Assembly: GCA_964474045.1 (NCBI GenBank)
Contig: CAYYRC010000002.1
Span: 124,001 to 188,000 of the forward strand
From: JACJWR01 sp964474045
GTDB taxonomy: Bacteria; Actinomycetota; Actinomycetes; S36-B12; UBA10799
Direction: 5' to 3'
Length of the DNA: 64,000 nucleotides
Numbering within the stretch: the stretch's first letter is position 1; every line of letters begins with the position of its first letter. Shown piece after piece: positions 17,767 to 25,203 of the stretch. The position numbers and the translations under genes are program-made. The notes under the pieces were generated by a model. That model saw only the letters and a program-made list of their open reading frames with translations. It was not told the DNA's origin and did not search any database.

Positions 17767-18764
17767 GAGGCGTAGAAATCGCCCAGCCGGGCCCGAATCC
17801 GCTCTGCCAGGTAGTCCGCGGCCGCCGGTGACGCCAGAGCGGCCGCTGCCGCCGGCGCCAGCAGCTGGGCGACGGCCTCGGCCGTCAGCCCGGCGTCGGT
17901 CAGCATCGAGGCAACGGGCACATCCCCGTATGTGGCGAAGTAGGCCGTCACCATCGACCGCACGGCGTCCTCGGCGACGTCGGTGCGCCGCGCCTCCAGC
18001 AGGGCGGCCATCGCGGCACGGGTCAGCGGCTCCAACTGCTCGGGCGGAACCATGCCGGCGACCTCCGTCAGCGCCTGCTGGGAGTTGGTCTGCCAGACCT
18101 CGTCGGCGACTGCGCCCAGCACCTCGGGCGTGAGGACGCGAGACAGGTAGGCCTGGCTGTCCTTGATGGTGTCCGCGACGCTCGAGGCCACAAAGGCGGT
18201 GAGCTGGCGATCGATCCCCTGCTCCAGCTTGGGCGCGGCCGCGTTCACGGCGTTTTGGCCGAACCGCATGAGCGCCGCGGCGCCGGGGACCTTCTTGGCG
18301 ACCGGGTTCTCGGACTGCAGATAGTTCTTGATGCCCTGGTAGAGCACGTGTGACATCAGCTTGGCGTAGACCTCGCTGGTGGTGATCTGGGCGATCGCCT
18401 CCGCACGCACTCCGGTCAGACCGATGGCGGCGGTCGCCACCTCGGTGAAGCGATCATGGGACACGACGTCGGCGAGGGTCGCGTCGGAGCCCTGCGCATA
18501 GCCGCGGGCCGCGTCGACCGCCGCGACGGCGACGTCGGCCAGCTGTGCGGCGTCGAGTTCGAGTCGACACAGCGCCGCCACGGCCGACTCCGCCACCGCC
18601 TCGGGGTCCAGCAGCTCGGCAAACGTGACCGTGCCCAGAAAGCGATAGGCGGCGTCGACCTCGCCGACGATGGTCGCCCCCAGGGCTTCCCCCTGCCACC
18701 GGGCCAGCTCGAACCGGACGTGGGCGTCGAGCATGTCCTGGAGGTCTGCCATGAGGCTGATCAT
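17739..18764 (-). CDS. Unrecognised alanine-rich soluble protein
   Basis: 341 residues if started at ATG 18764, one base after the stop of the upstream EamA-like gene (TGA-G-ATG), which favours coupled translation; an ATG at 18752 (MADLQDMLDAHV) is equally in frame. I do not recognise a family. The protein is predicted mostly alpha-helical, Ala/Val/Glu-rich, with no signal peptide or clear membrane span. Stretches such as LLDPEAVAESAVAALCRLEL and LLAPAAAAALASPAAADYLAERI look like repeated short helical hairpins, and the middle holds a more polar conserved-looking part (SHVLYQGIKNYLQSENPVAKKVPG). Its position as last gene of the PLD/deaminase lipoprotein operon is the only functional hint. Confidence 0.7.
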   Translation of the reverse strand: MISLMADLQDMLDAHVRFELARWQGEALGATIVGEVDAAYRFLGTVTFAELLDPEAVAESAVAALCRLELDAAQLADVAVAAVDAARGYAQGSDATLADVVSHDRFTEVATAAIGLTGVRAEAIAQITTSEVYAKLMSHVLYQGIKNYLQSENPVAKKVPGAAALMRFGQNAVNAAAPKLEQGIDRQLTAFVASSVADTIKDSQAYLSRVLTPEVLGAVADEVWQTNSQQALTEVAGMVPPEQLEPLTRAAMAALLEARRTDVAEDAVRSMVTAYFATYGDVPVASMLTDAGLTAEAVAQLLAPAAAAALASPAAADYLAERIRARLGDFYASYAAAEPAG

Positions 18765-18765
18765 C

Positions 18766-19635
18766 TCAGTCCGCCGGTGACTCCTCGGCCGTCGGCTGCC
18801 CCTCGTCGTCTGCCGGGATCTCACCGAGCCGCGACAGCGCCACGGATCCGGCGATCGCCACCAGCATCCCCCCCAGCGCGACCAGATCGAATCCCGGCCG
18901 GATGCGGTCGCCCAGCCAGACGAGCCCGATGATGGAGGGGATGACGGTCTCGGCCACGACCATGGCGGCGGTTGCCTGGGTCACCGAGCCGCGCTGCAGT
19001 GCGGTGGCCAGGGCCAGGATCGACACCACCCCCGCCACGACCAGGCCGTAGGCCGCCGGGTCCGTGAGCACCCCGGTGATCGTGAGGGGCTCGGCCAGGC
19101 TCCGGGTCGCCACCCCCACCAGGCCGAAGCCGAATCCGGCGAGCGCGCCGAGGATGGAGACACTCCACCGCCCGGTGGTGCGTGCGGCCAGGTACGTGAG
19201 GACGATGAGCACCGCGCAGGCGGCCAGCGGGAGCCACTGCTCCCACGGCGCCAGCTCCGCCTTCTGGTCCTCCCCCGCGGACAGCCCCACCGCCACCAGG
19301 CCGACGGTCACGGCGGCGACGGCCGCCCACTCGGCACGGGACAGCGGGAGCTTGAGCCACAGCGCCGCTGCCACCGCCGTGACGGCCAGCGCACCAGCCG
19401 TGAAGGCCTCGACGACGAAGAGCGGGAGCGTCTGCAGCGCCACCACCGTCAGCGCGAAACCGCCGCCATCCAGGCCGAGGCCGAGCAGATACGGCCCAGA
19501 GCGCAGCAGCCGCACCAACAGGCCGGGGTCCAGCCCTTCGTGCTCCTCGGTGCTCTTGGCCCCGATCGACTGCAGCACGGTGGCCATGCCATAGCACAGC
19601 GCGATGCCGGCCGCTGCCACGAGACCGATGTTCAT
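18766..19635 (-). CDS. EamA/DMT-like integral membrane protein
   Basis: 289 residues with about nine to ten hydrophobic helices arranged as two similar halves, as in drug/metabolite transporters. The N-terminus IGLVAAAGIALCYGMATVLQSIGAKS and the C-terminal ATAAMVVAETVIPSIIGLVWLGDRIRPG segment resemble actinobacterial DMT/EamA-type permeases; the latter is the usual ETVIP..GL..LGE repeat end. Substrate unknown. It begins 34 bases after the deaminase lipoprotein gene. A TAGGGT hexamer ends 6 bases before the ATG, so it may have its own leaderless transcript in addition to read-through from the lipoprotein operon. The C-terminal tail is acidic and cytoplasmic. Confidence 0.75.
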   Translation of the reverse strand: MNIGLVAAAGIALCYGMATVLQSIGAKSTEEHEGLDPGLLVRLLRSGPYLLGLGLDGGGFALTVVALQTLPLFVVEAFTAGALAVTAVAAALWLKLPLSRAEWAAVAAVTVGLVAVGLSAGEDQKAELAPWEQWLPLAACAVLIVLTYLAARTTGRWSVSILGALAGFGFGLVGVATRSLAEPLTITGVLTDPAAYGLVVAGVVSILALATALQRGSVTQATAAMVVAETVIPSIIGLVWLGDRIRPGFDLVALGGMLVAIAGSVALSRLGEIPADDEGQPTAEESPAD

Positions 19636-19641
19636 GATGCG

Positions 19642-19647
19642 ACCCTA
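19642..19647 (-). promoter_or_regulatory. Possible leaderless-type -10 element before the EamA-like gene
   Basis: On the minus strand TAGGGT is followed by 6 bases and then the ATG at 19635, the spacing expected when transcription begins at the start codon, which is common in actinobacteria. No ribosome binding site is visible between them. Confidence 0.35.
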
Positions 19648-19669
19648 TCGCCGGTGGCGCGCCTATGGA

Positions 19670-21055
19670 CTAGCTCTGCACCTGCTGCGGGTTGATGGCG
19701 ATGAGCTGCGAGTACAGCGGCGGCAGCGCCGCGATCACGGCGCGCAGCTGGTCGACGGTGCCGTTTGCCGGCGGGTTGTAGAACTGGAAGTTGGTGGTCG
19801 CCGTCTGGTCCGGCAGCTTCCCCTCCACGGCGGAGCCGTAGGCGCCCAGGTCCTCGATCGTGGTCGTGGCCGTGGGGTCGGGCGCGTCCAGCCACACGAA
19901 GGTGCCGTACTTGGGGCTGGTGATGGTCTTCTGCGTGATCGCCGATGTCGCCGGGTCGTTGACCAAGTTGAACCGGGTGATCGAGTAGCCCTGCAGGACC
20001 GCCATCAGGGCGGTGGCGACCGGGCTGGTGCCCGGGTCGTTGGCTGCGGCAGACACCAAGTTGCCGAAGGGGTCGACGAAGGCCACCGCGTTGCTGGCGC
20101 CTGCGGTGCCAGCCCGCAGCGACTCCAGCAGCGACTTCAGCGCCGCGTCGGGCCGCTGGAAGTCCGCTAGTTTGAGGCTGAAGGCGCCCGGGTAGGCCTG
20201 CTTGTAGGCCGCGACCACGGCGGCCGCGGCCGGGTCCGTGGCCGGGTCGCTCAGGGAGCTAGGTTCGATTCCCGTCTGCTTGCGCGAGGCGCGCACCGTG
20301 TTCGCGCTGTCCTGGTAGATCGTCTCGCAGCCCTCGAAGGTGGCCTGCTGCAACTCGTCCTTGGCGAAGACCACCGAGTCGCTGCCCTGGAAGGCCCTGC
20401 CCCCCTTCACCGCGTAGTACCCGAAAGTCGCGAGCGCCTGCTGCCGCGGACCGTCAGGCAGATCCTCGAACGTCCCCTTGCCGGTGTAGTTGATCCCCGA
20501 GAACGTGTCCATCGCCACGACCCCGGCGTTCAGGCCGGCGGTGAGCAGGCTGCCCGTGCACATCGCGCAGGGGTCCAAAGACGTCACCACAGTCAGCTTC
20601 GACGCCTCGGGCAACTTGAGCTTGTCCCGGTTGGCGTAGTACCAGTACACGAGCTGGCGCTCGCCGTGGGCGGTCGGGTCATAGGTGAAGGTCGCGCCGG
20701 CGGTGGCCTGGGCGCCCTGGTCGATCCGCTGGACCACCTTGTTGGGCAGGTGCATGAGCACCTCTCCGGTGTCGTTGCGGATCAACGCCCCGGCGATCCC
20801 ATAGCTGCCGGCGTCGGCCGCCTGCCGCGCCTGCCACTCCACCAGCGCGGCGGCCTCCTCCGCCGACATCACGCGGGTGGTGTCAGCCGGCGACGGCACG
20901 TCGGGCATGGGGGTGGGAGAGGCGGAGCCGCTGCTGGCCGGGCTGCTGGCGGTGCTGCCGGAGCCTGAGCCGCATGCGGCCAGCGCCGCGGCGCCGGCAC
21001 CCGCCATTCCCCAGCCGAGCAGCGCGCGACGACTGGTGAGCCTCTGCCCGGTCAT
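19670..21055 (-). CDS. Exported (Tat-type lipoprotein) nucleoside/nucleobase deaminase-like protein
   Basis: 461 residues. The N-terminus has a twin-arginine motif (SRRALLGW) and a lipobox LAAC with Cys28, so a folded protein would be exported and lipid-anchored outside. Residues about 65-240 form a CMP/dCMP-deaminase-type domain: HGE (130-132) in place of the usual HAE, and DPCAMC (Cys163, Cys166), giving all three zinc ligands and the proton-shuttle Glu. The segment TSLDPCAMCTGSLLTAGLNA is close to the TadA/guanine-deaminase group. Residues about 250-461 lack these motifs but resemble a second, degenerate copy of the fold (AVAFVDPFGNLVSAAAND). ATG 21055 overlaps the upstream PLD gene's stop. 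Extracellular deaminases are rare; the substrate (free base, nucleoside or nucleic acid) is open. Confidence 0.75.
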   Translation of the reverse strand: MTGQRLTSRRALLGWGMAGAGAAALAACGSGSGSTASSPASSGSASPTPMPDVPSPADTTRVMSAEEAAALVEWQARQAADAGSYGIAGALIRNDTGEVLMHLPNKVVQRIDQGAQATAGATFTYDPTAHGERQLVYWYYANRDKLKLPEASKLTVVTSLDPCAMCTGSLLTAGLNAGVVAMDTFSGINYTGKGTFEDLPDGPRQQALATFGYYAVKGGRAFQGSDSVVFAKDELQQATFEGCETIYQDSANTVRASRKQTGIEPSSLSDPATDPAAAAVVAAYKQAYPGAFSLKLADFQRPDAALKSLLESLRAGTAGASNAVAFVDPFGNLVSAAANDPGTSPVATALMAVLQGYSITRFNLVNDPATSAITQKTITSPKYGTFVWLDAPDPTATTTIEDLGAYGSAVEGKLPDQTATTNFQFYNPPANGTVDQLRAVIAALPPLYSQLIAINPQQVQS

Positions 21056-22248
21056 GGTTTAGCGGTCCCTTCGGCGAAATCCCGATCGAAGATTGCCCGG
21101 ATGCGGGTCACCGAATCGGGGTCGGTGACGAAAGCCCCCAGCTCGCGCTCGGTGTTGAGCGACTCGGCCAGGAACGGGTTGATCGATCCCACGTAGGCCA
21201 CCTGGTCGTCCTTACCCGCATCGGCCACGATCGTCTTCGTGTGGATGTACATGGGCTTGCCGTCCGGGAACGGGTCCTTAGGTGCGAACACGATCTGCAC
21301 CCCGGCGGGCTCCAACAACTGCGCCACCTTGGGGTCGAATCCCTGCTGGTTCCCGATCATCCGGACTTTCACCCCCGCCTTCGCACGGTCGAGGATGGGC
21401 TGCACCAGCACCGAGTCCGCCGGGATCTGCTGCTCGTAGATGTCCAGCGAATCCTCGGCGCCGTTGATGAGCGACAGCATCGCCTGCTCCGAGTTGCCGG
21501 GGTTGGTGAAGGTGTCGGCCCCGGGAGACCAGATCAGGTCGGCCTGCGTCGACGCCGGCCACTGGGCGTAGGGCGGCCAGTCCGCGTCGAAGTAGGCCCC
21601 GATCTCGTCCACGTCGGCGGGGTCGGTCACCAGCACCGCCATCCCCCGCGTGCCGCCCTCGTCCGGGTTGGACGTCTCGGGCCCGAAGTAGCCAGGGGCG
21701 AAGTTGAAGTCGCTCACCAGCGCCTTTCCGCCCGGTTGCCCGTCGTCGATGACGAGGACTTTGGCGTGGTAGTAGCTGAACTGCGGGTTGCTGAGCTGGG
21801 CGTCCAGGCCTTTGGCCTGCAGGGCTGCCACGGCTTGGGCGTTCTCCTGCGGGCCCGTCACCGGGTACTCCGTGCGCGAGACCATCACCCGCACGGCCAC
21901 GCCACGGGACTGCGCCGCCAGCAGAGCGTCGGTGAACTCGGTGTAGTTGGGGTCGATCTCGTAGGTGCCGACGTCGATCGACTTCTGCGCGCCGTTGATC
22001 AAGTCGATTACCGGGGCGACGCCATCGTCCGGCTCGACGATCGTGAGCTGGATCGAGGAGTTGGCTGTCGCCCCGCCCGGCCTGCCCGTCGCGCTGGCCC
22101 GGTCCGAAGGGCCAGTACCGGAACCGCCGGACCCGCCGGCACCACAGGCCGCCAGCGCCCCCACGGCCACCGTGGCGGTGGCCAGGATCATGCCCGTGCG
22201 ACGCGCTAGCGCCCGCGGACGCCCTGACGTGCCCAACGGCTCATCCAC
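21052..22248 (-). CDS. Exported HKD-motif (phospholipase D/nuclease superfamily) lipoprotein 1
   Basis: 398 residues from GTG 22248. The signal peptide ends in a lipobox LAAC (Cys35), followed by a Gly/Ser linker. Two HxK(x)4D motifs mark a complete two-lobed phospholipase D superfamily fold: His161/Lys163/Asp168 in YYHAKVLVIDDG followed by VSDFNF, and His336/Lys338/Asp343 in YIHTKTIVADAG followed by VGSINP. The family includes cardiolipin synthases, phospholipases D and Nuc-type endonucleases; the short, secreted form and the IDVGTYEI / LDIYEQQI strands fit nucleases or lipases equally. It overlaps the upstream PLD gene by 8 bases and the downstream deaminase gene by 4, so the products are made together. 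Confidence 0.82.
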   Translation of the reverse strand: MDEPLGTSGRPRALARRTGMILATATVAVGALAACGAGGSGGSGTGPSDRASATGRPGGATANSSIQLTIVEPDDGVAPVIDLINGAQKSIDVGTYEIDPNYTEFTDALLAAQSRGVAVRVMVSRTEYPVTGPQENAQAVAALQAKGLDAQLSNPQFSYYHAKVLVIDDGQPGGKALVSDFNFAPGYFGPETSNPDEGGTRGMAVLVTDPADVDEIGAYFDADWPPYAQWPASTQADLIWSPGADTFTNPGNSEQAMLSLINGAEDSLDIYEQQIPADSVLVQPILDRAKAGVKVRMIGNQQGFDPKVAQLLEPAGVQIVFAPKDPFPDGKPMYIHTKTIVADAGKDDQVAYVGSINPFLAESLNTERELGAFVTDPDSVTRIRAIFDRDFAEGTAKP

Positions 22249-23554
22249 CCGACGAGGCCGACGGCTGGCTGCTGGCGCTCGACGACGACGCGGTGCTCGC
22301 GCTCGGGGATGCCTGGTTGTCCTGGCTGCGCGAGAAGTCGGTGTTGAAGGTGTCCTGGATCTTGTCGATCGTCGACTTGTCCTTCACCAGCGTCCCGAGC
22401 TCCAGGATGGCCTCGGGCGACTCGTTGATGAACTCGTTCTGGGACCCGACGAACGCCACCTGGTTGGCCTCGCCGACGTCGGAGAGCATGGTCTTTGAGT
22501 GCACGTACATCACAGCGTCAGGAGCCATCGCATTGGTGGGGTCGAACTTGACCTGCGCCCCCGCCTTTCGCAGCACCTCTATGGCCGCCGGCGGCTGGCC
22601 GGACGAGTTGGCGATCACCCGCACCTTGACCCCCGCCTTCGCCCGGTCGGCGACGTGCTGCAGCAGGAAGGAGTCGTCCTGGATGGTCTCGGCGTAGATG
22701 TCGAGGGTCTTCTTGGAGTTGTCGATGAAGTCCGTCAGCACGGCCACGGAGTTGCCCACGGGCGAGTACTCGATGCCGCTCGGGCTCCAGACCAGGCTGG
22801 CCCGGTTGGACACCGGCCAGGGCTTGAACGGGGGCCAGTTGGCATCGAAGTAGGCGCTGATCATGGCAACGTCATCCGGGTTTGAATCCACCACGGCGAA
22901 GCCGCGGGCACCTACCGGTCCGTAGGCGTTGGGCTCGAAGTAGCTGGCCTGCAGGTTCCAGTCCGAGATCATGGCCTTGGCGCCCGGCTTGCCGGCGTCG
23001 ATGATGATGGCCTTCTCGTGCCCGTAGTGGAACTCCGGCCGGCTGAGCTGGGTCTGGATGCCCATCGCGTTGAACTGGTCTGCCACCTGCACCTGGGACG
23101 CGTTGCCGGCGGGAGGGCTGTCCTGGCCGACGAGCTGGCGCGAGATCGAGATGCGCACTGGCACGCCGCGGGCCACCGCAGCCTTGAGCGCATCCACCAC
23201 CGGGGTGAACGAGGTGTCGATGCGATAGGTGGAGATGTCGATCGACGAGGTCGCGGAGTTGAGGAAGTCGACCACCGGCGCCACGCCGGCGTCGGGTTGG
23301 ATGCTGTTGAGCACGATGTCCTGCGCCGGCGTCACCTGATCGTCGGCGGGAGGGGTGTAGGACGCGGTGGGCATCTCGACCGATGGGCTGGCCAGCGATG
23401 CGGCCGCCCCGGACGAGGGCGGGGAGGGGGTGGCGCTGGCGCCGCCGGACGACGATCCGGCCCCTGAGCAGCCGGCCACGACGAGCACCACTGCCGCAGC
23501 CCCGGCGACTACCGCGCTCGACGCCCCCCAGCGCCGCTTCGGCCAGCTGCTCAT
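22241..23554 (-). CDS. Exported HKD-motif (phospholipase D/nuclease superfamily) lipoprotein 2
   Basis: 437 residues from ATG 23554, which overlaps the upstream stop (ATGA); a few bases of open frame extend to 23569 but that start is less likely. A signal peptide with lipobox VAGC (Cys29) precedes a Ser/Pro/Ala-rich linker of about 50 residues. HKD motifs are His179/Lys181/Asp186 (YGHEKAIIIDAG, then ISDWNL) and His352/Lys354/Asp359 (YVHSKTMLSDVG, then VGSQNEF). It is clearly paralogous to the downstream copy (shared SDxN, FDANWPPF/FDADWPPY, LVWSP/LIWSP), so the two arose by duplication. The C-terminus is Ser/Ala-rich. Expected outside the membrane, lipid-anchored. Activity: phosphodiester hydrolysis or transfer; substrate unknown. 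Confidence 0.82.
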   Translation of the reverse strand: MSSWPKRRWGASSAVVAGAAAVVLVVAGCSGAGSSSGGASATPSPPSSGAAASLASPSVEMPTASYTPPADDQVTPAQDIVLNSIQPDAGVAPVVDFLNSATSSIDISTYRIDTSFTPVVDALKAAVARGVPVRISISRQLVGQDSPPAGNASQVQVADQFNAMGIQTQLSRPEFHYGHEKAIIIDAGKPGAKAMISDWNLQASYFEPNAYGPVGARGFAVVDSNPDDVAMISAYFDANWPPFKPWPVSNRASLVWSPSGIEYSPVGNSVAVLTDFIDNSKKTLDIYAETIQDDSFLLQHVADRAKAGVKVRVIANSSGQPPAAIEVLRKAGAQVKFDPTNAMAPDAVMYVHSKTMLSDVGEANQVAFVGSQNEFINESPEAILELGTLVKDKSTIDKIQDTFNTDFSRSQDNQASPSASTASSSSASSQPSASSGG

Positions 23555-25056
23555 GTGATCGGCCCGCACTTGCCGACCGGCGAGCCCAGGCGCTCAGCGG
23601 GACCCGAGGGCGCCGGCCGCGACGATGGCTCGCCGGCTGGGTCAGCGGAGGACGACTGCTCCGCCCCGAGCGCCGCGGCGGCCTGGTTCCAGGCGGCCGG
23701 GATGGTCGTCGGCGTGGCTGTGTTCTGGGTGCTGCTGAAGTCGCCGTCGAAGGTCGTCACGATCGTCTGCGCCACCGAGGCGTCCCCGGGATCCGCCGCG
23801 TCCAGCGGCAGCCCGAGCTCCCGGTTGAACAGCAGCGAGGGGTCGCTGAAGTTCTCGGAGCCGACGAAACCCTGCTTGAACGTGCCGTCGGCGCCGTTCA
23901 CCGTGATGGACTTGGCGTGGATGTAGAGCGCCTCGGGGACCACCGACTGCGGGGCGTAGAGCGTCACCTTGGCGCCCTGCCCGGCCAGCGTGGTGAGGTT
24001 CGCCATCGAGGTGCTGGGCTTGCCGGAGCTCGAGGGCTGGGCGTACGTCATGACGATCCGCACCTCGGCCCCGCGCTGGAGCGCGGCGGTGACGGCCTGC
24101 ACCATCCCGGTCGAGGTGAACTCCTCGTTGTATATCCGCACGACGTCGCCCGGGCCGGACTTGTTGATCAACGCGGCCTGGTAGTCGTACGAGTTGCCCT
24201 GGTCCACCGGCGCCGGGTCGGTGACCTTCTGGTCGCCGAAGTACCCCTCGGACACCGGCGGGTACTGCCCCACCTCGTTGGCATAGAGGCCGGTGGTGCC
24301 GTTGCTCCACACCAGGTCCGCCGAGGTCTTGAGGTCGTTGGTCACGGTCGGCCCGGCGCAGCTGAAGTCTGAGCTGTAGACGGTCTCGACCTGGTTGATC
24401 AGATTCTGGTCCGACGCGGTGACGTAGAAGTCCCGTGCCGAGAAGAACGGCTGGGTCTTGAACGACTGGAAGTTGCCCGTCGACACGAGTACCCGCGCCG
24501 AGGCGGGCAGCGAGGCGGCGGGCAGGGGTGCGCCCCCGCCGTCGGCCGCATCGATGATCACCGTCTTCTGGTGGGTGATGTTGAAGTTGTCGCTGGACCA
24601 GTTGGCCCGCACCATGCCGGCCGGCACGCCAGCGGCGGTGGCGGCCTGCTCCAGCGCCTTGGCAGCGGCACTGTTGTATTTGACGTTGCTGGCGTTGTAG
24701 CCGTCGAGGATCAAGCGGACCTTGACACCGCGCTGCATGGCGGCCACCAGCTTCTGCTGCAGCGTCGCATCGTTGTACTGATAGACCACGATGTCGATGG
24801 AGGTCGTGGCGGAATCGATCGCGTCGAACAGCGCCTGCCCCTGGGAGTTCGGCTGCACGGTGGCGACCTCCCCCGTGGGCACGGTCGCTGACCCCGCGGT
24901 GCCGGCAGTCCCGGTAGCGGCGTTGGCCTGGGCCGAGGGGGGCAGCGGCGCACTGCTCGTGGCGGCCGGCGAGGAGCCCGACGACGAGCATCCCGCCAGG
25001 AGGAGGAGCAGCGGCAGGCCGTAGCCCACCAACTGACGAACGGGGTGCTTCTGCAT
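23551..25056 (-). CDS. Exported HKD-motif (phospholipase D/nuclease superfamily) lipoprotein 3
   Basis: 501 residues, first gene of the operon; GGAG lies about 8 bases before ATG 25056. The signal peptide ends LLAGC (Cys23). HKD motif 1 is complete: His162/Lys164/Asp169 (THQKTVIIDAAD, then VSTGNF). Motif 2 reads His380/Lys382 with Asn387 where Asp is usual (YIHAKSITVNGADG, then VGSENFSD), a departure from the consensus that may still be functional because His and Lys do the chemistry. It is longer and more divergent than the two downstream copies and closer in style to cardiolipin-synthase-like proteins (IDIVVYQYNDATLQ, IYNEEF). It faces the S53 peptidase gene across a 147-base intergenic region. 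Confidence 0.82.
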   Translation of the reverse strand: MQKHPVRQLVGYGLPLLLLLAGCSSSGSSPAATSSAPLPPSAQANAATGTAGTAGSATVPTGEVATVQPNSQGQALFDAIDSATTSIDIVVYQYNDATLQQKLVAAMQRGVKVRLILDGYNASNVKYNSAAAKALEQAATAAGVPAGMVRANWSSDNFNITHQKTVIIDAADGGGAPLPAASLPASARVLVSTGNFQSFKTQPFFSARDFYVTASDQNLINQVETVYSSDFSCAGPTVTNDLKTSADLVWSNGTTGLYANEVGQYPPVSEGYFGDQKVTDPAPVDQGNSYDYQAALINKSGPGDVVRIYNEEFTSTGMVQAVTAALQRGAEVRIVMTYAQPSSSGKPSTSMANLTTLAGQGAKVTLYAPQSVVPEALYIHAKSITVNGADGTFKQGFVGSENFSDPSLLFNRELGLPLDAADPGDASVAQTIVTTFDGDFSSTQNTATPTTIPAAWNQAAAALGAEQSSSADPAGEPSSRPAPSGPAERLGSPVGKCGPIT

Positions 25057-25155
25057 GGGCGGATCTCCGAATCCGGGGCGGCCTGCTCCGACTTGATCAC
25101 CATATGTGACGAGGTCGCCACTGTCCCGGTTCCGCGCCGCGGCGTCAAACAGCCG

Positions 25156-25184
25156 TCAACATCCGCCCCATCCCGCACTAGGGT
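25156..25184 (+). promoter_or_regulatory. Candidate promoter of the S53 peptidase gene
   Basis: TCAACA (25156-25161, four matches to TTGACA), a 17-base spacer and TAGGGT (25179-25184) form a plausible sigma-70-type promoter. The expected start point is about 7 bases downstream, just before the GGAGG ribosome site at 25192-25196. The same intergenic region must hold the divergent PLD-operon promoter, for which I see no good match. Confidence 0.45.
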
Positions 25185-25203
25185 GGCGCCCGGAGGTGGG
25201 CCG

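Noticed and set aside
19670..25056. Polymorphic toxin or type VI/VII effector module
   Set aside because: All four proteins have ordinary lipoprotein-type signals and no toxin delivery domains or adjacent immunity gene.
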